From positions 16,741,927 to 16,805,926 of the forward strand of contig CM022301.1 of assembly GCA_011799875.1 (NCBI GenBank): 64,000 nt of DNA, written 5' to 3'. This DNA is from Thinopyrum elongatum (Eukaryota > Streptophyta > Magnoliopsida > Poales > Poaceae). The notes under the pieces were generated by a model, which did not search any database, was not told where the DNA came from, and saw only the letters and a list, made by a program, of their open reading frames with translations. The translations under genes were made by a program, and so were the position numbers. Every line of letters starts with the position of its first letter. Position 1 is the stretch's first letter. This document shows positions 31,051 to 43,486 of the stretch, one piece after another.

Positions 31051-32741
31051 TGATACGTCTCCAACGTATCTGGATGTTTTACAATCATTTTATAGCAACT
31101 TTATACTCCCTCCGTCCCAAAATTCTTGTCTTACATTTGTCTAGATACGGATGTATCTTCTTGTCTTAGATTTGTCTAAATACGGGTGTATCTAGTTACA
31201 TTTTAGTATCTAGACAAATTTAAGACAAGAATTTTGGGACGGAGGGAGTATCATTTTTTGGGACTAACCTATTGACATAGTGCCCAGTGTGAGTTGCTGT
31301 TTTTTGCTTGTTTTTTACTTCGCAGAAAATCAATACCAAACGGAGTCCAAACACAGCGAAACTTTTTGAAGATTTTTTCTAGACCAGAAGACACCTGTTA
31401 GGCCAAAGAAGTACCAAAGGGGGGCTCCGAGGGGAGCACAACCCACCAGGGCGCGCCTGGGGGCCCAGGCGCGCCCAGGTGGGTTGTGCCCACCTCGGCC
31501 GCCTTCCGCACCGCCTCTTTGCTCTATAAATACCCTGGAAACCCAAAAACCCTAGGGGAGCCGACGAAACACAATTTCAGCCGCCGCAAGTTCCAGAAAC
31601 CACAGATCCAATCTAGACACCATCATGAAGGGGTTCAACATCCTCATTGCTGCCTCTTCGATGATGCGTGAGTAGTTCATTGTAGACCTACGGGTCCGTA
31701 GTTAGTAGCTAGACGGATTCCTCTCTCTCTCTTTTGATTCTCAATACAATGGTCTCTTGGAGATCTATTTGATGTAACTCTTTTTACGGTGTGTTTGTTG
31801 GGATCCAATGAACTTTGACTTTATGATCAGATCTATGTTTTTTATCCATGAAAGTTATTTCAGTCTTTTGATCTCTTATATGCATGATTACTTATAGCCT
31901 AGTATTTCTTCTTTGAATCTTTGGTTTAGTTAGGCCGACTAGATCGATTTTTCTTGCCATGTGAAGAGGTGCTTTGTGATGGGTTCGATCTTACGGTGCT
32001 CAATCCCAGTGACAAAAGGGAAAATGACACGTATGTATCGTTGCCATTAAGGAAACAAGATGGGGGTCTAATTCCTACATGAATAGATCTTGTCTACATC
32101 ATGTCATCGTTCTTATTGCATTACTCCATTTCCCCATGAACTTAATACACTAGATGTGCATGTTGGATAGCGGTCGATGTGTGGAGTAATAGTTGTAGAT
32201 GCAGGCAGGAGTCGGTCTACTAATCTTGGACGTGATGCCTATGTAATGATCATTGCCTGGATATCGTTATGATTATTTGAAGTTCTATCAATTGACCAAC
32301 AGTAATTTGTTTACCCACCGTATGCTATTTCTTGAGAGAAGCCACTAGTGAAATCTACGGCCCCCGGGTCTTTTCTCCATCATATTTGCCTTTGAGATCT
32401 ATTTTTATTCGCTTTTATTTTTAGATCTATTAATCAAAAAACCCAAAAATACCTTGCTGCATTTTTTTGTTATTTATTTTACTTCGCGTTTCCATGCGAT
32501 CTATTTATCCAATCTACTACAAAAATTACCCATCAATTACCCGGAAGGGATTGACAACCCCTTTAACACGTCGGGTTGTAAGTATTTGTTCTCTGTGTGC
32601 AGGTACCGTTTACATAATGTTGCTTGGTTCTCCTACTGGTTCAATAACCTTGCTCTCATCACTGAGGGAAATACCTACCGTTGATGTGCTGCATCACCCC
32701 TTCCTCTCGGGGAAAAACCGATGTAGTTCAAGCAAACATCA
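31051..32741 (+). repeat. 5' LTR, carrying a Stowaway MITE
   Basis: TG...CA ends. A TATA box (CTATAAATA, 31523-31531) precedes CCCTGGAAACCC. It lacks about 40 bases present near the start of the 3' LTR and carries a MITE that the 3' LTR lacks. Confidence 0.93.
31106..31248. mobile_element. Stowaway MITE inside the 5' LTR
   Basis: It begins CTCCCTCCGTCCCAAAATTC and ends in the inverse GAATTTTGGGACGGAGGGAG, 143 bp, flanked by TA on both sides. The 3' LTR at about 36206 shows the empty site (tttatatcatttttt), proving the boundaries and that the MITE came after the retrotransposon. Confidence 0.97.
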
Positions 32742-32929
32742 AGATTTCTGGCGCCGTTGCCGGGGCGACATCATCAACATCTATCAGGTTCCTAATCACA
32801 GATCTCATCTCCTTACAATTTACATTATTTGCCATTTGCCTCTTGTTTTCCTCTCCCCCACTTCACCAATTTTCCGTTTTATTCGCCCCTCTTTTTCGTC
32901 AGATCTCTTATTTGCTTGAACTTACCACC

Positions 32930-33631
32930 ATGAGTGACTTTGGTATGGCAGAAACAGATGATGGCCTGACTCCTAAAATTGGATGATCTGGTAATCTGGA
33001 TGTCAACACTTTTGTTTTGGGGCAAGGGAACGTTATGGGAAAAGAACATATTCAAGATTTCTTTAATTGTGTTGGAAATTTAACTCTTGATGATGTTCCT
33101 ATACTTAAAAGAACTAAATCTTATGCGGAAGCTATTTCAGCACTAGTTTTGAAACTTGAAAATAGATTTATCTACACCCATCCTACCTTACAAAGATTGT
33201 TTTATGAGTTCCCATCCATAAAGAATCCTAAAGCTAAGAAGATAGCTACCCAAGTCCTTATGAATGAATTTGATTACCTAATACGGGAAGCTAGGGAAAG
33301 CTTTGATTTTTATGGTATGAGCCGTGAAAAACTGGTAATAGATGAGATCCTCTACAATAGTGATTACATGTTGAGACATTTGCTTGGTAACAATCAAATT
33401 TTTGATGAAAATCTTAAGAAATAAATCCCCGCTTTAGATATAATCCAACAAGTTTTCAATAATATGAATCAACAATATTCTTGGATTGTTGCCGGAAATC
33501 AAAGAGGATATACAGATGGGCAACTTGATAATGCTAAAATTACTATGGATGATGTGTTTCAAGTCATTTTTGCAAAACCACCTGATAAGAACACATCTAC
33601 GGAGAATAAAAACAAAGATGACAACACTTAG
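32930..33631 (+). pseudogene. Internal reading frame of the non-autonomous LTR element, function unknown
   Basis: From ATG 32930 (MSDFGMAETDDGL) one frame runs to TAG 33629-33631, about 233 codons, broken by TGA 32984-32986 and TAA 33422-33424. The conserved-looking part is helical and charged (IQDFFNCVGNLTLDDVPILK, KIATQVLMNEFDYLIREARE). There is no zinc knuckle, protease or polymerase motif. It could be a degenerate Gag-like protein or a family-specific protein. I do not recognise a function. Confidence 0.6.
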
Positions 33632-36113
33632 ATCTTTACATTATGCCTAGCTAGGGGCATAAAACAATAGCGCTCGTTGGGAGGTAACCCAATGAATAAA
33701 TTTTATTTTTCCCTTTTTCTTTCTGTTTTAAGTGTTTGCACAATTATGCTACTGTTATGATTGTGTTTTTTATGTTTTAATTAGAGTTAGTGCCAAGCAA
33801 TGCCTTTGGGATCATTTTGGGTGATAGTTGATTTGATCTTGTTGAAAAACAGAAACTTTTGCGTCCAGTAAAATAATTTTAGAAATTCACAGAAGTGACG
33901 AAAAATTCTGAAATTTTAACACAAGATTGATATACAAATTTCCCACGTTGTCCTAAGTTTTCAGAATTTTTGGATTTACAGAAGTATTCGAAGTTGTCAT
34001 ATTCCTACAGACTGTTCTGTTTTTGACAGATTCTGTTTTCTTTGCATTGTTTGCTTATTTTGATGAATCGATGGTTAGTATTGGGGGGTATGAGCCATAG
34101 CAAAGTTGGAATACAGTAGATATAATGCAAGAATAAAATATGAATAGTTTTTCAATAGTGCTTAGAGTAGTGATTTGCTTTCATATACTAACGGATCTCA
34201 CGAAGGTTTTGTTGAGTTTTGTGTGATTGAAGTTTTCAAGTTTTGGGTGAGATCAGGATGGATGAAGGAATAAGGAGTAAGAAGAGCCTAAGCTTGGGGA
34301 TGCTACCGCACCCCAAGTTAATATCCAAAGATGAACAAGCAACTAAGCTTGGGGATGCCCCGAGTGGCATCCCCTCTTTCTTCTAACGACCATCGGTACT
34401 TTACTTGGAGCTATATTTTTATTCGTCACATATCATGAGTTTTGCTTGGAGCGTCTTGTATGATTTGAATCTTTGCTTGTTTTGCTTTTATTTTTTGTCA
34501 AGTATCCTTGCTGAACACACCTATTTGAAAGAGTCAAAATAATGCTATGCTTTGCTAGAATTGCTCTATGTGCTTCACTTAAATCCTTTTGAGCTATGGA
34601 ATTGCTCTAGTGCTTCACTTATATCTTTTGAGCACGGTGTGCTTAATTATTTTTGAAGAAATGCTCTCATGCTTCACATAGATTAATTTGAGAGTAGTAA
34701 TTTTGAAGAAATTCTCCCATGCTTCACTTATATTATTTTGAGAGAAGAAAATTTTATGCTCATGTTCTTCACGTAGATTTGTTTGAGCTATCAAAAGCAA
34801 CATATTAAACTAGTCCCCAAAGTGATAGATATTCAAGAAGGATATAATAAAAACTTTCATGAAGATCATTGGACAAAGTAAATTTGATTCTTTGTAATAG
34901 TTTTGCGATATGTTGATATTAATATGTGAGTCATGTTAATGAGTAATTATGTTTTAGTAAGAATATTGGTTTTAAGGTTTGTGGTTCCCTATGCAAGCAC
35001 GAAAGTCAATAGTTATGCAATGAAATTACATCCTACTTATGGTGCATTATTCGGTATTAGTTATGCTTAATGCTCGCTTATGAGATTTTTTGTTTCTTGG
35101 TTGGATGCTCCCTAATCTTTTGCTAGCCTCCACTTGTACTAAGTAGGAATAATACTTGTGCATCCAAAATCCTTAAACCCAGTTTTGCCATATGAGTCCA
35201 CCATACCTACCTATATGCGGTATTTCCGTGCCGTTCTAAGCAAATTTGTATGTGCCATCTCTAATTTTCAAAATAAATTTCCTTCTTGTGTGCTCGTACC
35301 GCTCATGAAGCGGCAGGGGGTGGCCAATATTTTCCATGCTAGATGTGTTATTCTCAAGATGAGTGTTTATTCACTTGTCATTGCACGAGAGTACGGCAAA
35401 GGTATTAGGGATGCCCAGTCCCGAAATGTAAAATAAATTTACTTTATGTTGTCAAATAATAAATTCCTTGAAAAGTGTTGGTATGGAGGGCACCCGTGGA
35501 TACGGCTAGCCATGGATTGTGAAAGAATGGTGGAAAAAGGAATAAACTTTATTTTCTGTTTGGGAACCACCTATGATATATCTAGCATGGAAAGTGTTGG
35601 GAATTACTCGGTTGTTTTCGTTGACGGGAAAAGTATGCCACCCAAAATATTTTATCTCTATCTTTTTCGCTTTGAGCTCTGGCACCTCTACAAATCCCTA
35701 CTTCCCTCTGCGAAGGGTCTTTCTATTTACATTATTCAATTTTATTTTTATTTGATTCTCCATTTTCTCTTATAAAGCACCAACTAAGGGGCACTATGAT
35801 CATACTTGAGCAGTGGGTGTAGCTAATATGCGAGTGTGTTTCATGAATGGATCAATGATTGAGCATAATGGGCTAGGGATAACTTGCTTTAGCGTTGATA
35901 TTTTGAAAAGAAATAGTTGCTTGTTGATATGCTTGAGTATTTAAATCTTTATGTAAAAACTAGACTATTGTTTTGAACCATATAAAAGTCCATATGTCCA
36001 TGCTACAAAAGAAAAGAATATGTGATGAACATGTTAGGCAGCATTCCACACCAAAAATTCTAATTTTATCATTTACCTACTCAAGGACGAGCAGGAATTA
36101 AGCTTGGGGATGC
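33632..36113. other. Non-coding internal region of the LTR element
   Basis: This part contains GGCATAAAACAATAGCGCTCG / TTGGGAGGTAACCCAA, repeated CTTGGGGATGC words (34291, 34351, 36105) and several imperfect TTTTGAG..GCTCTATGTGCTTCAC units at 34560-34780. No protein-coding frame is convincing. Confidence 0.7.
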
Positions 36114-37695
36114 TGATACGTCTCCAACGTATATATAATTTTTTATTGTTCCATGATGTTATATTATCAATCTTGGATGTTTTACAATTATTTTATAACA
36201 ACTTTATATCATTTTTTGGGACTAACCTATTGACATAGTGCCCAGTGACAGTTGCTGTTTTTTGCTTGCTTTTTACTTCGTAGAAAATCAATACCAAATG
36301 GAGTCCAAACGTAGCGAAACTTTTTGGAGATTTTTTCTGGACCAGAAGACACCTGTTGGGCCAAAGAAGTACCAGAGGGGGGCTCCGAGGGGAGCACAAC
36401 CCACCAGGGTGTGCCTGGGCGCCCAGGCGCGCCCAGGTGGGTTGTCCCCACCTCGGCCGCCTCCCGCATCGCCTCTTTGCTCTATAAATACCCTGGAAAC
36501 CCAAAACCCCTAGGGGAGTCGAAAAAACACAATTCCAGCCGCCGCAAGTTCCAGAAACCACATATCCAATCTAGACACCATCACGGAGGGGTTCATCATC
36601 CTCATTGGTGCCTCTCCGATGATGCGTGAGTTGTTCATTGTAGACCTACGGGTCCATAGTTAGTAGCTAGATGGCTTTCTCTCTCTCTTTTGATTCTCAA
36701 TACAATGGTCTCTTGGAGATCTATTTGATGTAACTCTTTTTGCGGTGTGTTTGTTGGGATCCGATAAACTTTGAGTTTATGATCATATCTATGTTTTTAT
36801 CCATGAAAGTTATTTGAGCCTTTTGATCTCTTATATGCATGATTACTTATAGCCTCGTATTTCTTCTTCGAATCTTTGGTTTAGTTAGGCTGACTAGATC
36901 GATTTTTCTTGCCATGGGAAGAGGTGCTTTGTGATGGGTTCGATATTATGGTGCTCAATCCCAGTGACAGAAGGGGAAATGACACGTATGTATCGTTTCC
37001 ATTAAGGATAACAAGATGGGGTCTAATTCCTACATGAATAGATTTTGTCTACATCATGTCATCGTTCTTATTGCATTACTCCGTTTCCCCATGAACTTAA
37101 TACACTAGATGCATGCTGGATAGCGGTCGATGTGTGGAATAATAGTAGTAGATGCAGGTAGGAGTCGGTCTACTAATCTTGGACGTGATGCCTATGTAAT
37201 GATCATTGCCTGGATATCGTCATGATTATTTGAAGTTCTATCAATTGACCAACAATAATTTGTTTACCCACCGTATGCTATTTTCTTGAGAGAAGCCACT
37301 AGTGAAATCTACGGCCCCCGGGTCTTGTCTCCATCATATTTGCCTTTGAGATCTATTTTTATTTACTTTTATTTTTCAGGTCTATTAATCCAAAAACCCA
37401 AAAATACCTTTCTGCATTTTTTGTTATTTATTTTACTTCGCATTTCCGCGTGATCTATTTATCCAATCTACTATAAAAATTACCTATTAGTTACCCGGAA
37501 GTGATTGGCAACCCGTTTAACACGTCTGGTTGCAAGTATTTGTTCTCTGTGTGCAGGTACCGTTTACATAGTGTTGCTTGGTTCTCCTACTGGTTAGATA
37601 ACCTTGGTCTCATCATTGAGGAAAATACCTACCGTTGTTGTGCTGTATCACCCCTTCCTCTCGGGGAAAAACTGACGTAGTTCAAGCAAACATCA
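36114..37695 (+). repeat. 3' LTR of the non-autonomous element
   Basis: 1,582 bp, TG...CA, with a TATA box at 36481-36489 (TCTATAAATACCC). Without the Stowaway the 5' LTR is 1,546 bp; most of the remaining gap is one deletion near the start. Confidence 0.93.
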
Positions 37696-39854
37696 ATCCG
37701 CATCATCCTTGCCAGTCCGACCAACTGTTGACGCCACCACGGCGCCCAACGACGCCACCGCCCTGCGCTCGTCCATCCCGACGCAGAGACTCTGGAAGAT
37801 CTGTCGTGCATAGCACCTGCCGACTATGCATGACATGACATGTCCATAGAAGGTTCGTTCAAGATGAAGCCGTTCCGCCTCCTGCCTCTGCCTTCTAGCA
37901 CTGCTCCACAAACGATACTCCCAAGAGAGAAACGACACCGTAGTGCCGCCATTGTTTGATCTGGAACACCAGATCCTAGGGTTTCCCCCGGAGCAGCATG
38001 AGTGGGTTGACATTATTTACTCGACGATGCATTCACCAAGGTAATGGCGTAGAACGCCGCCATCGCTTGCCGTTGGCTCGGTTTTCACCGGCAACCATGT
38101 GTCCCTGACTCGCAGCCGGGACTAGATGACGGATCTCGGGATCCGATCACCCAGCCTCAGGCCGACCACCTCCGATGGAGGAGATGACCAGAACAGATCT
38201 GACCGGAGGTGCCACCAAGCAGCCCACCAGGCCCTCCATGCCGCTGCCGATCCGAAGCCGGATGACATGCCGCCGCAGCAGAAGTCACCGCCGCACGAAC
38301 CAGGCAAGCCGACGCCCGCCGACACCCGTGACCGGGCTGCCCGACGCGCCGCAGTCGCCGTCGCCCGTGACAGGTCCAGCCACTGCCACCGCCGCCGCGG
38401 CCATCGTCGCCGCCGCCGGATCTACCGCGCGTCCACACGCGCAAGGGCTCCACACCACCCGTGAGATGCTGGAGAGAGGAGGATCCCCGCCACCGCCGTC
38501 GGCCCCTGGGCGCATCCCGGCGGTGTCCTCCGGCGGCGACGGGGTGAGGGGAGGAGGAGTCGGCCTCGACGGTGGCTATGGTTGGGGAACCGCCCGAGTC
38601 GCCCGAGAGGGGGCGACGCGGGGGTCAGGTGAGTCTGCCTACATGTGTTACCATCCATGTTTCTTCTGTTCACACTTCAGACCTACATGTGTTTTAGAAG
38701 GATACATCACTAAGATTGGGGGGGGGGCTTATCTATGACGAACCCGATGGCCTCCGTCGGTAGAGCAACCTTGCCGCCCCATGCTCCCACACACGTCCAC
38801 CACCATGATGATGTCGAACGGCGCCATGTGATTGATGGCATTGGTCGAGAGCCTTGTGCATCAACGCGATGAAGTTGTCGTGGGATCATCCATGAGCTAC
38901 ATACAAGTGGTCGAATTGCGTCCTGTTGTCATGAGAGCAGTCACGAGATATGGTTGGCATCACGGACCAAACCCTAACCACCCACTCCACTACTCCACTT
39001 CACCCCAAGCTTCGTTCATGCGATCTACGACCTTCTCCGACATGATGGGCAGCGTATCCGACTCCGAGATTTCTCGATCTGTCAACTGGGACCTCATCCC
39101 ATACTGGCCCAAGGAAGAGAAGCACGTCTGTATAGCTCTCTGCTGCTCCCGGGAGAAGTCCGCCCGAGCGCGGTCGAACTCGATCAGGCGGCAATTCATT
39201 GTGTCCATGCAGATGGCGGTTGGATCCACCAGGCCTGGAGGTGAGAGGCGCGTGACCACTGCCTTGCCGAACACGGTGTGGTCCGTCTGGATTGCCAACA
39301 CAAGGGCGGCTGCGCAACCTCTTCGGTGGCGCATCTTCCCCACGGAGTCGGATTCTGAGTCAGAGGTAAACGACGGCGTGCATCATGGCCCGTCCGATGT
39401 TATGGTGTGGCGTGCTCGCCATGCTAGGCGGAGTCACACGCTGTCGCGGAGTCGCAACGGGTGATAGGCACCTCCTGGCGCCGCATTCGTATGGTGGCCG
39501 ATCCGATATCCGACCATGAGGCCGACCCATCTACGTCTATCGTGGCCCTCATGTCGACCGGCGACGTACAGGCTCCAACGAGGAAGAGTAGGGAATGGGG
39601 TACGGAGGCGCCTCGTCTCCCATGTCGGCTTGTCTGTGTTAAATGTTCTACTCTACCTTGCTGGTGACCGGACCTTCACTTCGCTGGTCACACGGCCACC
39701 GGACATGGACACAGACAGGAACAAGGACTTGGAGGCGCACGCGCGCTGGCAAAGATTTAGACTAGGTTTATGTTGCATGTAATTATATGGATTCGAGGAT
39801 TTGAGGGGTAACCGGTCAATATTCGCGGTCGCGTCCAGGTGCGTAGATGCTCTT
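37696..39854. other. GC-rich unclassified repeat-like region; no gene I can support
   Basis: 37700-38640 is very rich in CCGCCG/CGGCGG with GATCCTAGGGTTTCCCCCGG-type words. In grasses this resembles non-coding parts of LINEs on the minus strand. Long open frames occur on both strands without domains. 38990-39343 (minus) stays open (MDTMNCRLIEFDRARADFSR) and could be an exon remnant of a mobile element, but I do not recognise it. Confidence 0.4.
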
Positions 39855-40020
39855 AGATTAGTTATGGGGCTGGAGATGCTCTCAGATTAGTTGTGTTTTT
39901 TTTACAACATTCTTTTAATGTTTCGTAGAAAATTACCATTATTAATTCTTATATTACTACAAGTCAGATACCCTCTCCGATTTCGTTGTATATGCATGCT
40001 GCCCATGCGTGGCGGGGTGT
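39855..40020 (+). repeat. Second copy of the upstream region of HtrA copy B
   Basis: The segment with GTAGAAAATTACCA.TATTAATTCTTA and GTCAGATACCCTCTCCGAT and GATGCCCATGCG-like words matches 43847-43955, and its beginning matches 43495-43550. Homology ends where GAGCATTTCTAGCAG starts (about 40022). It is a piece of a duplicated gene region without its gene. Confidence 0.7.
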
Positions 40021-40273
40021 TAGAGCATTTCTAGCAGATCCGGTAAATGTTCATCTCGAAAGAATCGTTTACGGTATCCCGGAAACGACTTTTGCAGGAC
40101 AACGGACACTGAGCCAGAATAGATTCTTCAAACGTATACCACATATTCAAACTCGCAGTGCGCGCTTAAACTAGATCACCGGAGTTCATACGTAAAACAT
40201 AGCATACTAGAGTTCACACTTAATAAAAAAAATTAAACAGTTCATTCTTAAACGGGGTGCATACTAGCATACT

Positions 40274-40565
40274 AGATCTACTCATCGCCGTCGTTGCTGT
40301 CGTAGTCGCCGCCAACGTCGTCGCGGGGCAGGTTGCCGTGGAGGTGGTACTCCATGAGCGTGCTGGAGAGGGCTTGAGCGAGCTGGTACTCCTTGAACAG
40401 TGCCGGGATGCACACGGCTGCAGCTTCATCTCTGGTGGCGACGGCCTCCTTGGCCTCGAACCACGTCTTCTCCGCCTCCCGGCGGTCGAGACGGTTGAAG
40501 TTCCTCCACGCCCGTGCACTGGCGCTGCGGGAGCGGGAGCCGCGGATGCGCGCCTAATCCATCCG
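40274..40565 (-). pseudogene. Reading-frame remnant, function unknown
   Basis: On the minus strand one frame is open with codon-like composition: WRNFNRLDRREAEKTWFEAK, then EYQLAQALSSTLMEYHLHGN, ending in an acidic Asp/Asn tail and TAG near 40276. It has no start and is cut on its 5' side by the LTR fragment. GAGCATTTCTAGCAG at 40022 looks like a DNA-transposon edge, so this may be an element-encoded protein. I do not recognise a family. Confidence 0.35.
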
Positions 40566-40852
40566 CCTTTCCTCGACTCGTGGGTCTTCTGACTTCGACT
40601 CCAAGTCTCGTAGGTGTCTTCTGGTCCAAGAAAAATCATCGTAAAGTTTTATTCCGTTTGGACTCCGTTTGATATTCCTTTTCTGCGAAACTCAAAAACA
40701 AGGAAAAAAACATAAACTGAGACTGGGCTCTAGGTTAATAGGTTAGTCCCAAAAATAATGTAAAATAGCATTTAATGCATATAAAACATCCAAAACAGAT
40801 GATATAATAGCACGGAACAATAAAAAATTATAGATACGTTGGAGACGTATCA
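40566..40852 (-). mobile_element. Truncated LTR of the TGATACGTCTCC family, minus strand
   Basis: Read on the minus strand from 40852 it begins TGATACGTCTCCAACGTAT and follows the 3' LTR at 36114 for about 250 bp (GGGACTAACCTATT, GGACCAGAAGACACCT). It is broken off at about 40566. Its start directly abuts the LINE at 40853. Confidence 0.85.
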
Positions 40853-43275
40853 ATGCCGATGTTTCATGACTTTTTTAATGGCCATCTGCAGCTGTTCCAT
40901 CTCAACTTTGGCACGATTACGTTGTTGCCAAAGAAAGAAGAAGCAGTTCAAATAGAGCAATTTCGGCCAATATATCTTCTGAATGTGAGCTTCAAAATAT
41001 TCACGAAAGTAGCCACTAACAGATTGACACGGATTGCCCATTCGGTGGTGCAGCCGAGTCAGACTGCTTTCATGCCAGGAAGACACATCCTAGAAGGGGT
41101 TGTTGTCTTACATGAAACTCTACATGAAATCCATTCGAAGAAACTAGATGGGGTGATCTTCAAGGTGGATTTTGAGAAGGCATATGATAAGGTCAAGTGG
41201 CCGTTCTTAGAACAGGCCATGCGCATGAAGGGTTTTAATGGGGCTTGGAGGAATCAGGTGGATTCCTTCGTCCAAAAAGGTAGTGTCGGGATTGAGGTGA
41301 ATGATGACGTCGGTCATTATTTCCAAACGCATAAGGGCCTAAGACAAGGAGACCCGATGTCTCCTATCCTATTCAACATTGTGGCAGACATGTTGAGCGT
41401 GCTAATAGGTCGGGCCAAGGAGAAAGGCCAAGTAGGTGGTCTTGTTCCGCATTTGGTGGATGGGGGAGTGTCCATCCTACAGTATGCCGATGACACTATC
41501 ATATTCATGGAGCATGACCTTGAGAAGGCTAGGAATATGAAACTAGTGTTGTGCCTCTTTGAACAATTGTCCGGACTTAAGATTAATTTTCACAACAGTG
41601 AATTATTTTGCTTCGGTAGGGCAAAAGAGGAACAAGATACTTATAGACAATTATTCGGGTGTGAATTGGGTTCCCTACCGTTCAGCTATTTGGGTATTCC
41701 AATTCATCACCGGAAATTAACTAATAAAGAATGGAAATGCATCGACGATTGATTTGAAAAAAAATTAGGCTGCTGGAAGGGCAAGCTTATGTCATACGGA
41801 GGTTGGCTGGTGCTGATCAATTCAGTACTAACTAGTATGCCGATGTTCCTATTATCTTTCTTCGAGGTACCTAAAGGGGTAAGGAAGAGACTAGACTTCT
41901 ATCGATCTCATTTTTTCTGGCAGTCAGATGAGGTTAAGGCAAAATACCGCTTGGCAAGATGGGATATTATTTGTAGACCCAAAGACCAGGGGGGTCTTGG
42001 GATTGAGAACCTTGAGATTAAGAATAAATCCCTGCTAAGCAAATGGCTCTATAGACTATCTGTAGAAACTGATGGTATGTGGGCACAAACCTTGAGGAAC
42101 AAATACTTACACTCTAGAACTCTGGCTCAGGTTACCGTAAGACCTAACGATTCGCCTTTCAGGAAGGGCCACATGAGAACGAAGGAGACTTTCTTTCATA
42201 GGGTGAAATTCGTTGTTGGTGATGGAACAACCACAAGGTTTTGGAAGGATACATGGCTGGGAGAGACGCCTCTAGCTCTTCAGTATCCCTGTTTATATAA
42301 TATTGTGCAACGTAAGGACGATTATGTGGCAACAGTATTACATACGGTGCCTTTGAATATCCAGTTCAGGAGATCTTTAGTAGGGGAACGTTCGAATTCC
42401 TGGTTACACTTGATGCGGAGGTTGATGGATGTTCAACTCTCAGACCAACCAGATTCCATTCGCTGGAAGTTAACGACTAATGTAGTGTTTCCGGTTAAAT
42501 CGATGTACTTAGATCTCATTAATTCTGCCCCAAATCCCAAGATCAATACATATTTGGAAAGTAAAGGTCCCCTTGCGAATTAAGATTTTCATGTGGTTTG
42601 TCCACAAGCGGGTGATCCTTACCAAAGATAACTTGCTAAAACAACGATGGGTAGGTAGTCCAAGATGTTGTTTCTGTGATCATGACAAAACAATACAACA
42701 CCTATTCCTAGATTGCCCGCTCGCAAAGTTAGTTTGGCGTACCATTCATATAGCCTTTAACATTACGCCTCCAGCTAGCATAGACGTGTTGTTTGGGACG
42801 TGGCTAACTGGAGTGCAACCTGCTATTGCGTCTAGTATTCGGATTGGAATATGTGCATTACTTTAGGCTATATGGAATTGCAGGAACGATTTGATTTTTA
42901 ATAGACAAAACATCTTAAACTTCTTGCAGGTTATTTTCAGAGTTACGGCATGGATCCGTACGTGGTTGTTACTCACTCCTATGGACACCAGGGAACATTT
43001 GGCTACTGGGTGTAACCGATGTGAGAGGGTAGCACGGGCTATCTTCAACCGGTTTGGATGGCGGTCGTATAATAGGATAGATGTTTAGTCATTTTTTCCT
43101 ATTGTCCAGCCGGTTGTGGCTTTAATTTGCTTTGTTGGCTTTTTTTTTTCTTTGCTCCTTTTGCGAGCTGTACACAGAATCCAGACCTTGTTTTTGTTGC
43201 AACGTTTATAATAATATGGCTGCATGCATCGCTCCCCTGCAGAGGCCGGGGTAATCCTCCTTTCAAAAAAAAAAA
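40853..43275 (+). mobile_element. LINE (RT and zf-RVT part), 5'-truncated, plus strand
   Basis: The reverse transcriptase starts mid-domain (MPMFHDFFNGHL). It has PGRHILEG, FKVDFEKAYDKVKW, GLRQGDPMSPILFNI and the intact catalytic QYADDTIIFM near 41490. It continues through YLGIPIH, a stop at about 41750, KWLYRLSVETDGMWA and the zinc-binding end (CCFCDHD..IQHLFLDCPLAK) after a frameshift near 42580. It ends in A-tail 43265-43275 after GGCCGGGGTAATCC. Endonuclease and ORF1 are missing, because the left side is cut at the LTR fragment. The nearest relative in the window is the minus-strand LINE at 56141-59917. Confidence 0.93.
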
Positions 43276-43486
43276 GTTGGATGGTGGTGTGGATTGCCGA
43301 CAATCTTCCGTGGCGCCAACAACATGCACCCAATCAAAATGATAGGGGCCGCGTTGACATTGGTAACGCTGAGCTGCCGATTATGTGGGCACTGATATAA
43401 TGCTATCACTGAAGTTTTCAGAATTTCTATAATAAAAATAACAATGGAAACGATCTCCGACGAGCTAGCGAGTTATTCCTAGAATT
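43276..43486. other. Spacer between LINE and the HtrA upstream region; nothing identified
   Basis: The spacer contains only short unique-looking sequence (GCCGACAATCTTCCGTGG) and no frame or repeat that I can name. Confidence 0.4.

Larger units (their letters stand above)
31051..37695 (+). mobile_element. Non-autonomous LTR retrotransposon (TGATACGTCTCC family), complete
   Basis: It has two LTRs (31051-32741 and 36114-37695), starting TGATACGTCTCCAACGTAT and ending AAGCAAACATCA, with perfect target duplications atccg at 31046-31050 and 37696-37700. The primer site is TGGCGCCGTTGCCGGGG just after the 5' LTR (about 32749). The purine tract AAGCTTGGGGATGC ends at 36113. The internal region of only 3.4 kb has one small reading frame and no protease, RT or integrase, so it depends on enzymes from another element. 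The LTR start is one I associate with Gypsy-type (Fatima-like) elements, with limited confidence. Confidence 0.93.

Noticed and set aside
38126..38738. GC-rich open frames of up to 187 codons
   Set aside because: Open on both strands with low-complexity products; this looks like repeat-derived sequence.
38832..39464. 210-codon plus-strand frame and overlapping minus-strand frame
   Set aside because: Neither shows a domain I know; one may be a mobile-element remnant, so it is noted only within the unclassified region.
41789..43342. Possible separate genes after the LINE RT
   Set aside because: All are continuations of the same LINE polyprotein after a stop and a frameshift, or frames in its 3' end.
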